This document shows positions 42,609-52,538 of a DNA stretch of 64,000 bases, in pieces. Numbering within the stretch: position 1 is the stretch's first letter; every line of letters begins with the position of its first letter. The notes beneath the pieces are model-generated. The model had not been told where the DNA came from. It saw only the letters and a program-made list of their open reading frames with translations, and did not search any database. This DNA comes from JBGZFC01 sp964346495 (GTDB lineage: Bacteria > Bacteroidota > Bacteroidia > Bacteroidales > Dysgonomonadaceae), in the NCBI GenBank assembly GCA_964346495.1, contig CAYFUW010000002.1:32072-96071 (forward strand), given 5' to 3'. Position numbers and translations under genes: made by a program.

Positions 42609-45600
42609 GTGCTAAAGGCAAAAAACAATATATATAAACTGCTTATTTGGGTGTTTTTAGGCATTTTTTTGTGCTATAGTTGTTCTACTAAAAAGAACAC
42701 GCGTAGCACAAGAGCTTATCATGAACTTACCACCCGATATAACGTATATTTCAATGCAGAAGAGGCTTATCTGACAACCTTCAAATCGCAAATGGATAAT
42801 TTGAAGGATGATTACACCGCTCTTTTGCCGATGTATGCTACAAGTAAGAACCCGAGCGACACTACAAAGAAAAAAGAGGTTGGCGGTCCCTTCACAACAA
42901 CTGTTGACAAGATGGTCAGCGCCATTCAGGAGCACTCTATATCGGTAAAGCCACAAAGAGACCCTTCTAAATCGGAAACTCAAGCTTATCGCGACTGGCT
43001 TCGTCAAGACGAATTTAACCCGTTTATTGACAGAGCATGGCTGCTGATGGGAAAAGCACACGTAGAAAACAAAGATTACACCGAGGCAATTGCCGTATTT
43101 TTACAAACCACCCGACTCTTTGTATATGACCGTGAAGTAGTTGCGGAAGCAGAAATATGGATGATGCGTGCCTATACCGAAATGGGATGGTTTACCGATG
43201 CCGACGCACTTGCCGAATCACTAAAGATTAGAGATTTACCAAAAAATCTGCAAAACGATTTCAATGAGTTCTACACTCTTCTTCAAATACGTAAAGAAAA
43301 TTATCCCGAAGCAATAACCTATCTGAAAAAATCCATCAAAGGTCAGAGCAATATAAAGCAAAAAAAACGTTTGCAATTTTTGCTTGGTCAAATTTATGCT
43401 AAAATAGGAGATAAAACTTCTGCTTATAAGGCATTCAATGATGTAAGAGGTTTGAATACACCTTACGAAATTGCTTTCAATGCACTGATGCAACAGTCGT
43501 TAGTATCTACACCCGATGCACAAAACAATATATTGAAAAGCCTGAAATCTATGTCTAAAAGCTCAAAAAACAGCGATTATTTAGATCAAATTTATTATGC
43601 TATCGGTAATATATATTTAGGCAAAAATGATACAACCAAAGCAATTGAAAATTATCTGCTTGCCGAAAGCAAAAGTACCCGAAGCGGTATTGACAAAGCA
43701 TTGGCACAAATAGCATTGGGTGATATCTATTTTGAGAGAAAAGATTTTGTAAAAGCCGAACCCAGATATAACGAAGCTGTTGGTGTTTTACCGAAAACCA
43801 ACAAAGAGTATCCGCGTGTAAAATTTCGTGCTGAAGTTTTAACCGAATTAGCTCCATTTGTAGCAGACATTCACGAACAGGATAGTTTGCAGCACTTGGC
43901 AAGTTTACCACAAGAAGAACAGCTGAAAATTATAAACGACTATATAGCCGAATTAAAAAAACAGGAAAAAGAGCTAGCTTTAGATAGTGAACGTGAAGCA
44001 TACTTAGCTGAACAAAAGGGAAGAGCACCCGATTTGGGCGGAGGTAAAGGCTCTGCGGCGGAAGCGGCAGCTGCTATGATGGGCAGAACGGGACAAAACA
44101 CTTTCTATTTTTACAATCAACAAGCTGTTTCGCAAGGTAGAAATGAGTTTAAAAGAAGATGGGGCGGACGAAAACTGGACGACAACTGGCGTCTGTTAGA
44201 TAAATCGGGGGCAGCATTTGGAGGCACATCGGAATCAGATATGTATGGCGAAGGATTGCCGACAGATTCTGTTGCCATAGGTCCTGACGGCAAACCTGTA
44301 GAAAAAGAAAAAGATGATATGGTCCCCGACCGTCATAAACCCGAATATTATCTGAATCAATTGCCAACTACACCCGAAAAATTGGCAGCATCGAATAAAT
44401 TAATCGAAACAGGACTATACCGATCGGGAACTATTGTGAAAGACCGATTGGAAGACTACAACCACGCCATTACTCTCTATAACCGTCACTTAAAAGATTT
44501 CCCTGAAAGTGAAGAGAGAGCCGATGTTTATTATCAGATGTTTTTGATGTACACAAGATTGGGTGAAAAAACAATGGCTCAAAATTATAAAAACAAAATA
44601 TTAATAGAGTTCCCAAAGAGCGAACTTGCCGCGACTATGTCCGACTCAAATTTCGAGCGAACAATGAGCAATTTTGCACAAATGCAGGACTCGTTATATC
44701 AGCAAACATACAAAGCATATCAAAAGGGAGATGCACAAACTGTTCAGAAAAACTTTAAGTTAGCTCAAAAGCTTTTTGCTAAGGGAGATTTAATGCCTAA
44801 GTTTATGCTACTGAATGCACTTTCGTTTGCACAAGCGGGAGATGCACAAAATACAGAAACAGCCCTTAATGACCTTGTTGCTAAGTATCCCGAAAACAGC
44901 GAAACAACTTTGGCGCAAAGTATATTGACTGGTCTCTCTGAAGGAAAAATCCTTGCATCCAACGCATCAGCAATGTCCGGCATAAACTGGCAAACCGGAA
45001 TCGCAGGTAAATCGGGAAATGCAATCGATTCTATACAATTTGACACTCAAAAAGATGGTCCACACAGCTATATGCTAATGTTTGCTCCAAACTCAGTAGA
45101 AAAAAGTTCTCTGCTGTTTGCTGTATCCAATTTCAACTTCTCTAAGTTCCAATTGCGTACATTTACCACATCGTTTATGCAAATCTATCCGTTCGAGATG
45201 ATGCAGATTAAGACTTTCAATTCTCTCGACGAGGCAGGAAGATACGCCGAAATGATAGAGTCGGACTCAACTTTCAGACAGAACATTCCGGCGAATATAA
45301 TGCCTTTAATTATTTCGGATGCAAACTTAAATCTTGTTGAACAAGGTAAGCCACTTAACGAGTATATCGTCTTTATAGACAGCCTATACAATGCAAAACC
45401 AATTATAATAGATGAGCCTGTTGTCGAAATCACCGATTCACTTGGCGTGGACTCTATTATTGTTGATTCACTTCAAATTGACGATATTAAAGAGATAGAT
45501 AAATCACTTACAATACCTATCAAGCGGATAGAACCGATTTCAGAACCCGAGAAAACTGTTATTTTAGAAGAGATTAAAATAAAAATTCAACCGGAAGCAA

Positions 45601-45953
45601 CAGAAGAGGATAAGCAGGAGATAAAACCAATTTTGGCACCACAAACACAGCCCACTCTTGGAGAGAGAGAAGCTGAACTTGAACGTAAGCAGGAAGAGGC
45701 TCTGCAGGGAACTCCTGACGAAATGAGTCAAAAAGATAGAGAAAAGAATCTCAAAGAGAAAGAAAAAGAGAGAAATCAACAGATAAAACAGCGCGAGCGC
45801 GAAATGAAAGAGCGTGAAAAGCAACGCAAAAAAGAGATGAAAGAGCGTGAACGCGAACGACAAAAGCAGTTGAAAGAACAAGAACGAATGAGAAAAGAGA
45901 AACTGAAAGAACGCGAAAGACTGATAAAAGAACGAAAAAAACAGAGAAAATAG
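42609..45953 (+). CDS. porW: PorW/SprE-like T9SS lipoprotein with charged tail
   Basis: A protein of 1114 residues. The start is GTG (MLKAKNNIYKLLIW), with a lipobox (LCYSCS, Cys near 25) and the family opening CSTKKNTRSTRAYHELTTRYNVYFNAEEAY, which matches PorW/SprE, outer-membrane lipoproteins of the type IX secretion system. TPR units follow (about 140-420 and again about 590-760, e.g. AWLLMGKAHVENKDYTEAIAVF). The last 100 residues are an unbroken Lys/Glu/Arg-rich helix, unlike the tail I would expect. It overlaps no neighbour, but rdgB starts four bases after the stop. Substrates of T9SS reach the cell surface; PorW appears to link PorV/PorM components (family knowledge). Confidence 0.85.
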   Translation: MLKAKNNIYKLLIWVFLGIFLCYSCSTKKNTRSTRAYHELTTRYNVYFNAEEAYLTTFKSQMDNLKDDYTALLPMYATSKNPSDTTKKKEVGGPFTTTVDKMVSAIQEHSISVKPQRDPSKSETQAYRDWLRQDEFNPFIDRAWLLMGKAHVENKDYTEAIAVFLQTTRLFVYDREVVAEAEIWMMRAYTEMGWFTDADALAESLKIRDLPKNLQNDFNEFYTLLQIRKENYPEAITYLKKSIKGQSNIKQKKRLQFLLGQIYAKIGDKTSAYKAFNDVRGLNTPYEIAFNALMQQSLVSTPDAQNNILKSLKSMSKSSKNSDYLDQIYYAIGNIYLGKNDTTKAIENYLLAESKSTRSGIDKALAQIALGDIYFERKDFVKAEPRYNEAVGVLPKTNKEYPRVKFRAEVLTELAPFVADIHEQDSLQHLASLPQEEQLKIINDYIAELKKQEKELALDSEREAYLAEQKGRAPDLGGGKGSAAEAAAAMMGRTGQNTFYFYNQQAVSQGRNEFKRRWGGRKLDDNWRLLDKSGAAFGGTSESDMYGEGLPTDSVAIGPDGKPVEKEKDDMVPDRHKPEYYLNQLPTTPEKLAASNKLIETGLYRSGTIVKDRLEDYNHAITLYNRHLKDFPESEERADVYYQMFLMYTRLGEKTMAQNYKNKILIEFPKSELAATMSDSNFERTMSNFAQMQDSLYQQTYKAYQKGDAQTVQKNFKLAQKLFAKGDLMPKFMLLNALSFAQAGDAQNTETALNDLVAKYPENSETTLAQSILTGLSEGKILASNASAMSGINWQTGIAGKSGNAIDSIQFDTQKDGPHSYMLMFAPNSVEKSSLLFAVSNFNFSKFQLRTFTTSFMQIYPFEMMQIKTFNSLDEAGRYAEMIESDSTFRQNIPANIMPLIISDANLNLVEQGKPLNEYIVFIDSLYNAKPIIIDEPVVEITDSLGVDSIIVDSLQIDDIKEIDKSLTIPIKRIEPISEPEKTVILEEIKIKIQPEATEEDKQEIKPILAPQTQPTLGEREAELERKQEEALQGTPDEMSQKDREKNLKEKEKERNQQIKQREREMKEREKQRKKEMKERERERQKQLKEQERMRKEKLKERERLIKERKKQRK

Positions 45954-45957
45954 AGTT

Positions 45958-46539
45958 ATGATTAAAAAAATAGTGTTTGCTACAAACAATGCCAACAAGC
46001 TTAAAGAGATTAAAGAGATTGTAGGAAACCGCTTCGAGATACTAAGCCTGAACGATATAAACTGTCATGAGGAGATTGAAGAGACAGGAAGTACTTTTCA
46101 GGAAAATGCTCTGATAAAGGCACAGCACATTAAGTTCAAATATGGATACGACTGTTTCGCCGATGACTCAGGATTGGAGGTATATGCACTAAACGGAGAG
46201 CCGGGAGTTTTCTCATCTCGTTACGCGGGAGAAGAAGGGAACTCAACCGCAAATATGAACAGGTTATTAAAAAACTTGCAGGGAGAAGAGAATCGGAATG
46301 CAAGATTTCGCACCGTAATAGCGTTAATATTTAAAGGGGAGACTCACTATTTTGAAGGAGAAGTATCCGGAACAATTATTGATGAAAAGCGTGGCGAAAA
46401 CGGATTCGGATATGACCCGATTTTTGTTCCCGAAGGCTACCAAAAGACATTTGCCGAAATAGACGAAAAGGAGAAAAGCCGAATAAGCCACCGTGCAAAG
46501 GCAACAGAAAAATTAATCGAATTTTTAAACAAACAATAA
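45958..46539 (+). CDS. rdgB: RdgB/HAM1 non-canonical purine NTP pyrophosphatase
   Basis: A cytoplasmic house-cleaning enzyme of 193 residues that removes ITP, XTP and dITP from the nucleotide pool by pyrophosphate release. Motifs: FATNNANKLKEI at residues 6-17, then ENALIKAQ, DDSGLEV, ALNGEPGVFSSRYAG and GFGYDPIFVPEG, and a C-terminal SHRAKA. It is inserted between porW (4-base gap) and porZ (9-base gap), so it is probably carried on the same transcript. Length and motif set are standard for the family. Confidence 0.95.
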   Translation: MIKKIVFATNNANKLKEIKEIVGNRFEILSLNDINCHEEIEETGSTFQENALIKAQHIKFKYGYDCFADDSGLEVYALNGEPGVFSSRYAGEEGNSTANMNRLLKNLQGEENRNARFRTVIALIFKGETHYFEGEVSGTIIDEKRGENGFGYDPIFVPEGYQKTFAEIDEKEKSRISHRAKATEKLIEFLNKQ

Positions 46540-46548
46540 TATAATATT

Positions 46549-48882
46549 ATGCGAAAGTTTATTGCTCTTATCATATCGCTAACTTTAGCAATGTTTGTAC
46601 TTGATGCACAGACATTAATAGGTGAATGGCAAACCCATTACTCTTACGAAAGGATGCAACAAGTTGTAAATGCAAAAGGAGTAGCATTTGTAGTTGCAGA
46701 CGGGCACCTGTTTAGCTATAACCCGGAAGATGAACACGTAAAAACCTACACCAAAATAAATGGACTGAATGATAGCAATATTAGCAAGATCGGTTACAAC
46801 AAATCGGAAGAGTGCCTGGTTATTATTTATGAAAATACAAACATCGACCTATACTACAATGACGATGAAATAATAAATATTCCCAATCTAAATTTATCGT
46901 ACAGCAATTTAGACAAAACGGTAAATGATATTAATATGCACGAAAACCTGGCTTATGTTTCCACAGGTTTCGGCTTTTTTACTATCAACGTTTCCAAGGC
47001 AGAAATAAAAGAGACTGCCGTTTTCAATATGCCTATAAAATCGTTGTGCGTTTTCAATAACGATATTTATATGGCATCGCAAGGAGGAGTTTTGAAATGC
47101 TCTCTTAACAACAATATTCAAGATTTAAGTGAATGGGTACAATTTCCAGTTTCACAATATTACAACTATTCCGATTACTCGTTTTCCGATAGAGCAATAA
47201 ATCAAATATTTGTGTACAAAGACAAATTGCACTTTCTGGTCCCGATGAGCGCAGTATATTATATGGAATCAGACGGCAAAGTTCATCGCAATATGCAGGG
47301 CAATGCCATTACTAACGTCACATCGGCAAACAACGATATGTATATCGCGTACAACTCTTCACAAATATGTTTACCAACATCATTAAGCAGTAACAAAATA
47401 TTTTATGCGCCTGATATATTCCACGTTGACTACGCAGGCAATAACAGATATTGGATTACATCAATCGATAAATATCTTTCGTTAGCACAAATAAACGAAA
47501 ACGATTACGAAATAAGCTACTTGAACAGTCAAATAAAACCAAACGGTCCACTAAACAACTATTGCTTTTATTTGACATATGAAAACAATAAATTGATGAC
47601 CACCGGAGGCGGATATTATGCCGACAGATATAACACTCCGGCACAACTCTCAGAGTACAGACCTGATACCGGATGGACTACTTTTAGCAAAGCACAGATA
47701 GATGAGGTAAGCGGAGAAAATGCAAGAGACTTTGCAACTGTAATCAGCCATCCTGAAGACGAAAATCACCTTTTCGTAACAAGCTGGGGAGAAGGCATAT
47801 ATGAATTTAAAGACCACAAATGCATTAAATTGCATAATGACGACAACTCAACTTTGCAAGATATTTTCAACGGTGACCACTATATAAGGGTTGACGGATT
47901 GGCATACGACCATAACGGTAATCTTTGGACAACCAACTCTTTCGTATCACACGCGATAAAAGTTCTGAAAAAAGATGGCACCTGGACACAGTTATATTCG
48001 CCCGATTTAGCAAATATAGAGAACCTGAAATCTGTTATGGTTGATAGAAACAATGTGAAATGGATTACAACGGGTAACTTGAAGTCCGGCTTTCTGCTAA
48101 TCGATGAAAACAACACTTTCGAAAACACAGCCGACGACCAGTACAAATATGTTGGCAACAACAAAGTAAACCAACAAGGAACAAACATCTCGTTTCGCTT
48201 CCTGCACTCTTTAGTTGAAGATAAAAACGGAAATGTGTGGCTAGCGACAGATACAGGACCTTACGTTATCCACAACTCGAAAGATATTTTTTCAAAAAAT
48301 ATAGTTTTTAACCAGATTGCTATACCTCGCAATGATGGCACAAACTATATCGACTACCTTCTCAATCAGGTAGATATTACTTGTATCGCCATAGATGGAG
48401 CAAACAGGAAATGGATGTCAACTTCCACATCAGGCTTATATTTAATATCGGCTGATGGCATGGAAACAATACACCATTTCACGACAGACAATAGTCCTTT
48501 GCCAAGCAACAATGTTAGATATCTAGCAATGGACGAAGAGAATGGTATTATTTATATTGGTACAACTCACGGAATTTTATCTTATAAGAGTGACTCGGAA
48601 GCCGGTTCTCCCGATTACAAAAACGTTTCGGTTTATCCCAATCCCGTAAGAGAGGATTACGAAGGAGATATTATTATTACCGGACTTATGGAGAATAGCA
48701 CAGTAAAAATTACTGACCTAAACGGTAATATCATAAAACAAGGAATATCATTGGGAGGTCAATTCATCTGGGATGGCAGAAATCAACGAGGCTTATCGGT
48801 AAAAACGGGAGTATATCTCATTTTTGGTTCTACCGAAGATGCTTCTCAAGGAGTTGTATCAAAAGTAATGATAGTGAAATAA
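46549..48882 (+). CDS. porZ: PorZ-like T9SS propeller protein with C-terminal sorting domain
   Basis: A protein of 777 residues. A signal peptide (about 1-21, LDAQ) is followed by two propeller domains with the opening IGEWQTHYSYERMQQV, then LFSYNPEDEHVKTYTKINGLNDS, as in PorZ of Porphyromonas. The last about 85 residues form a T9SS C-terminal domain (YPNPVREDYEGDIIITGL; KTGVYLIFG) that carries the protein to the surface through T9SS. In P. gingivalis, PorZ sits with PorU and PorV in the attachment complex that anchors cargo to A-LPS. Here it is co-oriented with porW and rdgB. Confidence 0.85.
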   Translation: MRKFIALIISLTLAMFVLDAQTLIGEWQTHYSYERMQQVVNAKGVAFVVADGHLFSYNPEDEHVKTYTKINGLNDSNISKIGYNKSEECLVIIYENTNIDLYYNDDEIINIPNLNLSYSNLDKTVNDINMHENLAYVSTGFGFFTINVSKAEIKETAVFNMPIKSLCVFNNDIYMASQGGVLKCSLNNNIQDLSEWVQFPVSQYYNYSDYSFSDRAINQIFVYKDKLHFLVPMSAVYYMESDGKVHRNMQGNAITNVTSANNDMYIAYNSSQICLPTSLSSNKIFYAPDIFHVDYAGNNRYWITSIDKYLSLAQINENDYEISYLNSQIKPNGPLNNYCFYLTYENNKLMTTGGGYYADRYNTPAQLSEYRPDTGWTTFSKAQIDEVSGENARDFATVISHPEDENHLFVTSWGEGIYEFKDHKCIKLHNDDNSTLQDIFNGDHYIRVDGLAYDHNGNLWTTNSFVSHAIKVLKKDGTWTQLYSPDLANIENLKSVMVDRNNVKWITTGNLKSGFLLIDENNTFENTADDQYKYVGNNKVNQQGTNISFRFLHSLVEDKNGNVWLATDTGPYVIHNSKDIFSKNIVFNQIAIPRNDGTNYIDYLLNQVDITCIAIDGANRKWMSTSTSGLYLISADGMETIHHFTTDNSPLPSNNVRYLAMDEENGIIYIGTTHGILSYKSDSEAGSPDYKNVSVYPNPVREDYEGDIIITGLMENSTVKITDLNGNIIKQGISLGGQFIWDGRNQRGLSVKTGVYLIFGSTEDASQGVVSKVMIVK

Positions 48883-49059
48883 GGCTTTATCTGGCATCAA
48901 TATTTTTACAATCCAATATTTTTCACAAATAAATCCGGAAACAAAAACAAAACAGCAAATCTTGTATAAAACAGGAGAGTATGAGTATAATTATTGTTGC
49001 AAATAGTACAAAAAACATACTTTTCCACAAAAAATAAGGTCAATACTTCTATTTTTTAT

Positions 49060-49067
49060 TAACTTTG
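49060..49067 (+). promoter_or_regulatory. candidate -7 element of the PpiD-like gene
   Basis: TAACTTTG fits TAnnTTTG, about 60 bases before the ATG at 49129. No -33 box at the normal distance. Confidence 0.45.
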
Positions 49068-49128
49068 CAGTCTTGTTTTAATATTACAAATAAAAATATA
49101 TACTTTATTAATAATTTTAGATTAGCAA

Positions 49129-51267
49129 ATGGCTACATTACAGAAGATTAGGAACAGAGGCGCACTTTTGGTCGCTATTATCGGTTTTGCTTTATTAGCA
49201 TTCGTACTCGGAGACGTATTTACATCGGGTAACACTCTATTTATGCGTGCAAAAGACAAAGCATTTGTTGTAAATGGAGATATTGTATCAACCCAGGACT
49301 ATGCCGAGAAAATTTCCGAATGGGAAAATTTCCAAAAAATGGTAAGTGGACAAACATCACTAGATGAAAACACCACACAACAAATAAGAGATGCTGTATA
49401 TCAACAAATGGTACGCGAACGCATTCTTGACCACCAGGCTAAGAAATTGGGACTTACAGTTTCTAAAGCTGAGATAAACGACCTGGTGCACGGAGAAAAC
49501 ATTTCGCCGATACTACAACAGCTCCCATTTTTCATCAATCCCGAAACACGCCAGTTTGACAAAGCCGGATTAGTTAATTTTCTAAACACTATAAATGCTC
49601 AGGAAGGAACTCTAGCTCCGGAAGAGCAAGCAGTAGTAGAGCAATATAAAACTATGTGGTTGTTTATCGAGAATATGATTAAATACCAACGTCTCGAAGA
49701 GAAATACTCTATGCTTTTAGCATCTGCCGTAATGGTGAACGATGTGGAAGCTAAAACCAATTTCGACATGTCGCAACAAAGTGCTGACGTAGCTTATGTT
49801 GCACAAAACTATTTCTCAATTCCCGATTCTACTATCACAATTAGTGAACAAGAGATAAAAACATTCTACGATAAAAACAAACATATCTTCAAACTAGACG
49901 TGCCATTAGCAAAGATTTCATATTTCACAAAAGAAATCACACCTAGCGAAGAAGATTTTGCCGAAATAGAAGCACAAGCACAAGAAGCGTATCAAAAGCT
50001 TTTAACTGCAGAAAATCCAACAGCAATTGTTACAGACTATTCTGAAACACCATACCGCGATATGTTTCTATCTGCTCGTTCGTTAGATAACAATCAAAAA
50101 TCATTTGTAGAAACTGCAAACATCTCAGACGTTAAAGAGCCCTTCAGAAACGGAGAAGTTTATTTAATGTACAAACTTATTGATAAAAAAGTATCACCTG
50201 ACTCTGTACATTTAAGAATGATGGCTATACCCGAATCAACAATGATGGGTCAAGACACTTTGGTTACAAACTTTGTTGATAGTGTTTATAACGTAATAAA
50301 AGGAGGTCAAGCTTTTGCAGATGTAGCAAACAGCCTTAATCCGCAATCAAACGGAGCCGATTTGGGTTGGGTTCGCGAAATGGATATCATATCTGCAGGT
50401 AGCGACGTAGTAAAAGCTATTTTTGAAGCACCCGTTGGACAAATTCAAAAACTAAGAGCTACAGGTCAACAAATTCTTTTCCAGGTTGAGGCAAAAACAT
50501 CACCTGTTCAAAAATACAAATTGGCAACAATCACTATGCCTGTTATCGTGAGCGAAAAAACATCGAACAATATCGATAACGAATTGAACCAATTTATTTC
50601 GGAAGCTAATGCAGGTGGCAATTTTGATGAATTGGCTACAGAAAAAGGATATATGGTTAATTCAGAAGCAAGAGTATCGGCAAATGACTTTACATTGATG
50701 CGTATGCCGGGATCACGTCAAATCATATCTTGGGCTGTAAACGAAAAGAAAATGGGAACAATTAGAAAGTTCGACCTTTCAAAATCGCGTGTAGTTGTTC
50801 GCGTAGATGAAATTTTCCCTGCAGGTGTAGCTCCAATGTCAGAAGTATCAAAAGCTATTGAAGGTCGTTTGATGAACGATAAAAAAGCTGAAAAAATAAT
50901 TGCTGATTTACAAGCGAAAAATCTTACTTCTCTCGATGCGTACGCATCTGCTATCGGAACCGTAGTTGATACTTTGAAGTTCGTAAACTTTGAAACTCAA
51001 AACATTTCCGGAGTTGGATTTGAGCCAACAATCAATGCACAAGCTGCATTTGCACCTGTTAATAAATTGAATGCTCCTACCAAAGGAAACAGAGCTGTTT
51101 ATGTTACCAATGTACTAAACAGAACAGAAAACAACAGTGCAACATTTAATGCCGAAAGTCACAAACTTGGTATGCAGTCACGCAATGCAGGTCGTATTCA
51201 AAGACAATCGATGGATATCTTAAAAGATAAACTGAAAGTTGTTGATAACAGATATGTATTTTTCTAA
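49129..51267 (+). CDS. PpiD-like periplasmic foldase
   Basis: A protein of 712 residues that resembles PpiD: a short cytoplasmic start, one membrane anchor (about 13-33), and a periplasmic part with a SurA-type N-domain (VNGDIVSTQDYAEKISEWENF). A parvulin-like PPIC domain follows at about 345-440 (HLRMMAIPES; GGQAFADVANSLNPQSNGADLGWVREMD). PpiD assists newly exported proteins at the Sec exit. The parvulin domain lacks some canonical active-site residues, as is common in PpiD, so isomerase activity is uncertain. It is a lone gene with a strong terminator at 51294-51329. Confidence 0.88.
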   Translation: MATLQKIRNRGALLVAIIGFALLAFVLGDVFTSGNTLFMRAKDKAFVVNGDIVSTQDYAEKISEWENFQKMVSGQTSLDENTTQQIRDAVYQQMVRERILDHQAKKLGLTVSKAEINDLVHGENISPILQQLPFFINPETRQFDKAGLVNFLNTINAQEGTLAPEEQAVVEQYKTMWLFIENMIKYQRLEEKYSMLLASAVMVNDVEAKTNFDMSQQSADVAYVAQNYFSIPDSTITISEQEIKTFYDKNKHIFKLDVPLAKISYFTKEITPSEEDFAEIEAQAQEAYQKLLTAENPTAIVTDYSETPYRDMFLSARSLDNNQKSFVETANISDVKEPFRNGEVYLMYKLIDKKVSPDSVHLRMMAIPESTMMGQDTLVTNFVDSVYNVIKGGQAFADVANSLNPQSNGADLGWVREMDIISAGSDVVKAIFEAPVGQIQKLRATGQQILFQVEAKTSPVQKYKLATITMPVIVSEKTSNNIDNELNQFISEANAGGNFDELATEKGYMVNSEARVSANDFTLMRMPGSRQIISWAVNEKKMGTIRKFDLSKSRVVVRVDEIFPAGVAPMSEVSKAIEGRLMNDKKAEKIIADLQAKNLTSLDAYASAIGTVVDTLKFVNFETQNISGVGFEPTINAQAAFAPVNKLNAPTKGNRAVYVTNVLNRTENNSATFNAESHKLGMQSRNAGRIQRQSMDILKDKLKVVDNRYVFF

Positions 51268-51293
51268 TAGATATTTTTAGTATAGTATATAGC

Positions 51294-51329
51294 AAAAAAC
51301 ATCATCGAGATTTCGATGATGTTTTTTTT
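51294..51329 (+). terminator. intrinsic terminator of the PpiD-like gene
   Basis: AAAAAACATCATCGA and its complement around a short loop, then a T run; the stem is perfect over 11 pairs. Confidence 0.9.
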
Positions 51330-51405
51330 GTTGGTTTGATTAAACTATATTATTTTATTTCTACTCCATCTAACACAAATTAATAGCAAATATTTAACTC
51401 AGATT

Positions 51406-52236
51406 TTATTCTTGTTTCTTACTATATTTATTCCGAAGTTCTTCACTAAAAATAATTGACATAGTACTCAACAATGGTTCATGCTTTCCACACCTATAGT
51501 AAATATTCCATTCCGGAATAGATTTAATTACTCTTATCGCCTCATTATCAAAAATGTCATTGTAACCTAAAATTACCCTTGCATAATCAATAACTCCTTC
51601 TTCATTTGCTGCAAAAGAGACAAGAACCCTTATCTTTTCATCATCTTTCAATGCAGGTAAATTATCCCACTTTATATTGGAATAGATAAAATGTTTTAAT
51701 AAATCAGCATCGAAACTATAAATAGACTCTCTGGTTTTTGAGTTGTCATGAATTATTATTTCAAGCACCTCTCCGGCATTAATTCGAAATTCGATTTCTT
51801 TTTCATAGAACAAACCATAATCATTATAAAAATCACGAATTATTTTGCCTTTTGGTGCAATTAAATTATCTGTTACCCAATCTGCCTTTACTTTACCATC
51901 CACATAGCGAGTTTCGAACAATGATTTTAGGTCTGCTTTAATAGAATCCTTATAATAACAACAGCTATAGAGTTCTGTTAAATATAACTGATTCCCTATT
52001 ATTTCCCATTGTGCTATATAACCTCTCCAGCAACCTGTTGATTCACACACATCTTTATCTTCAAATAGATTTGGACGAGTTGGATACTGCATTAATAACG
52101 ATTCGAGTGGAACTGAAGATAAAAATAGAGTATCTCCTTTATAAATAAGCCTATCAAAAACTTGCGGTGTTGAAAAAGTATTTACAAAAGGAATAACTAA
52201 AAGGAGTAATAAGATAAGAATATTCTTGCGTTTCAT
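51406..52236 (-). CDS. secreted protein with C-terminal TonB-like domain
   Basis: A protein of 276 residues with a signal peptide (about 1-23, NTFST) and no known N-terminal family. The last about 75 residues (RVLVSFAANEEGVIDYARVILGYNDIFDNEAIRVIKSIPEW) follow the TonB C-terminal domain pattern seen in many Bacteroidota energy-transducer-like proteins. It lacks the N-terminal membrane anchor and proline-rich linker of a real TonB, so it is not expected to transduce energy itself. Four Cys (in CESTGCW and SCCYY) may form disulfides in the middle domain. ATG at 52236 is chosen over a TTG at 52251. Lone gene. Confidence 0.6.
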   Translation of the reverse strand: MKRKNILILLLLLVIPFVNTFSTPQVFDRLIYKGDTLFLSSVPLESLLMQYPTRPNLFEDKDVCESTGCWRGYIAQWEIIGNQLYLTELYSCCYYKDSIKADLKSLFETRYVDGKVKADWVTDNLIAPKGKIIRDFYNDYGLFYEKEIEFRINAGEVLEIIIHDNSKTRESIYSFDADLLKHFIYSNIKWDNLPALKDDEKIRVLVSFAANEEGVIDYARVILGYNDIFDNEAIRVIKSIPEWNIYYRCGKHEPLLSTMSIIFSEELRNKYSKKQE

Positions 52237-52538
52237 AGATTTATTATTCAATCAGTTTTATGAGATTTAATTTAGCAAACAATAAACAAACAGCAAACCA
52301 AAAACCAATGTATAAAATGCTACAGAGTACCAAAAGGAATTAATTACTATTGTTCTTTATTTCACGCAAAGAAATTACGATTTGAACATTATCACTTATA
52401 GTTCGATTATTATACACAATGCAAATTCAAACCGTAATGTACTTGTAACGAGGGCACAGCCATCGTCTCCTCGAAACTAATCGGATTTAGGGACACACCA
52501 CGCAACTCGCTAACCCGGAACCCGGAACAACTAATCCC
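52237..52538. other. gene-free stretch upstream of the TonB-like protein gene
   Basis: About 300 bases with no credible gene. It contains one degenerate palindrome of the 29-base family (52414-52442) and a CGAGG/CCTCG inverted repeat (52449-52473). It should also hold the promoter of the TonB-like gene, but I found no clear TAnnTTTG on the minus strand here. Confidence 0.5.
52414..52442 (+). repeat. 29-base dispersed palindrome, copy D (degenerate)
   Basis: ACACAATGCAAATT...AACCGTAATGTAC. It keeps the CAATGC...ATT and AACCG-AATG core but has lost arm pairing at several places. Confidence 0.6.

Noticed and set aside
45564..45998. 144-codon Phe/Leu-rich frame opposite the porW tail
   Set aside because: It is the complement of the Lys/Glu/Arg-rich codons, which inevitably reads as Phe/Leu, and is not a membrane protein gene.
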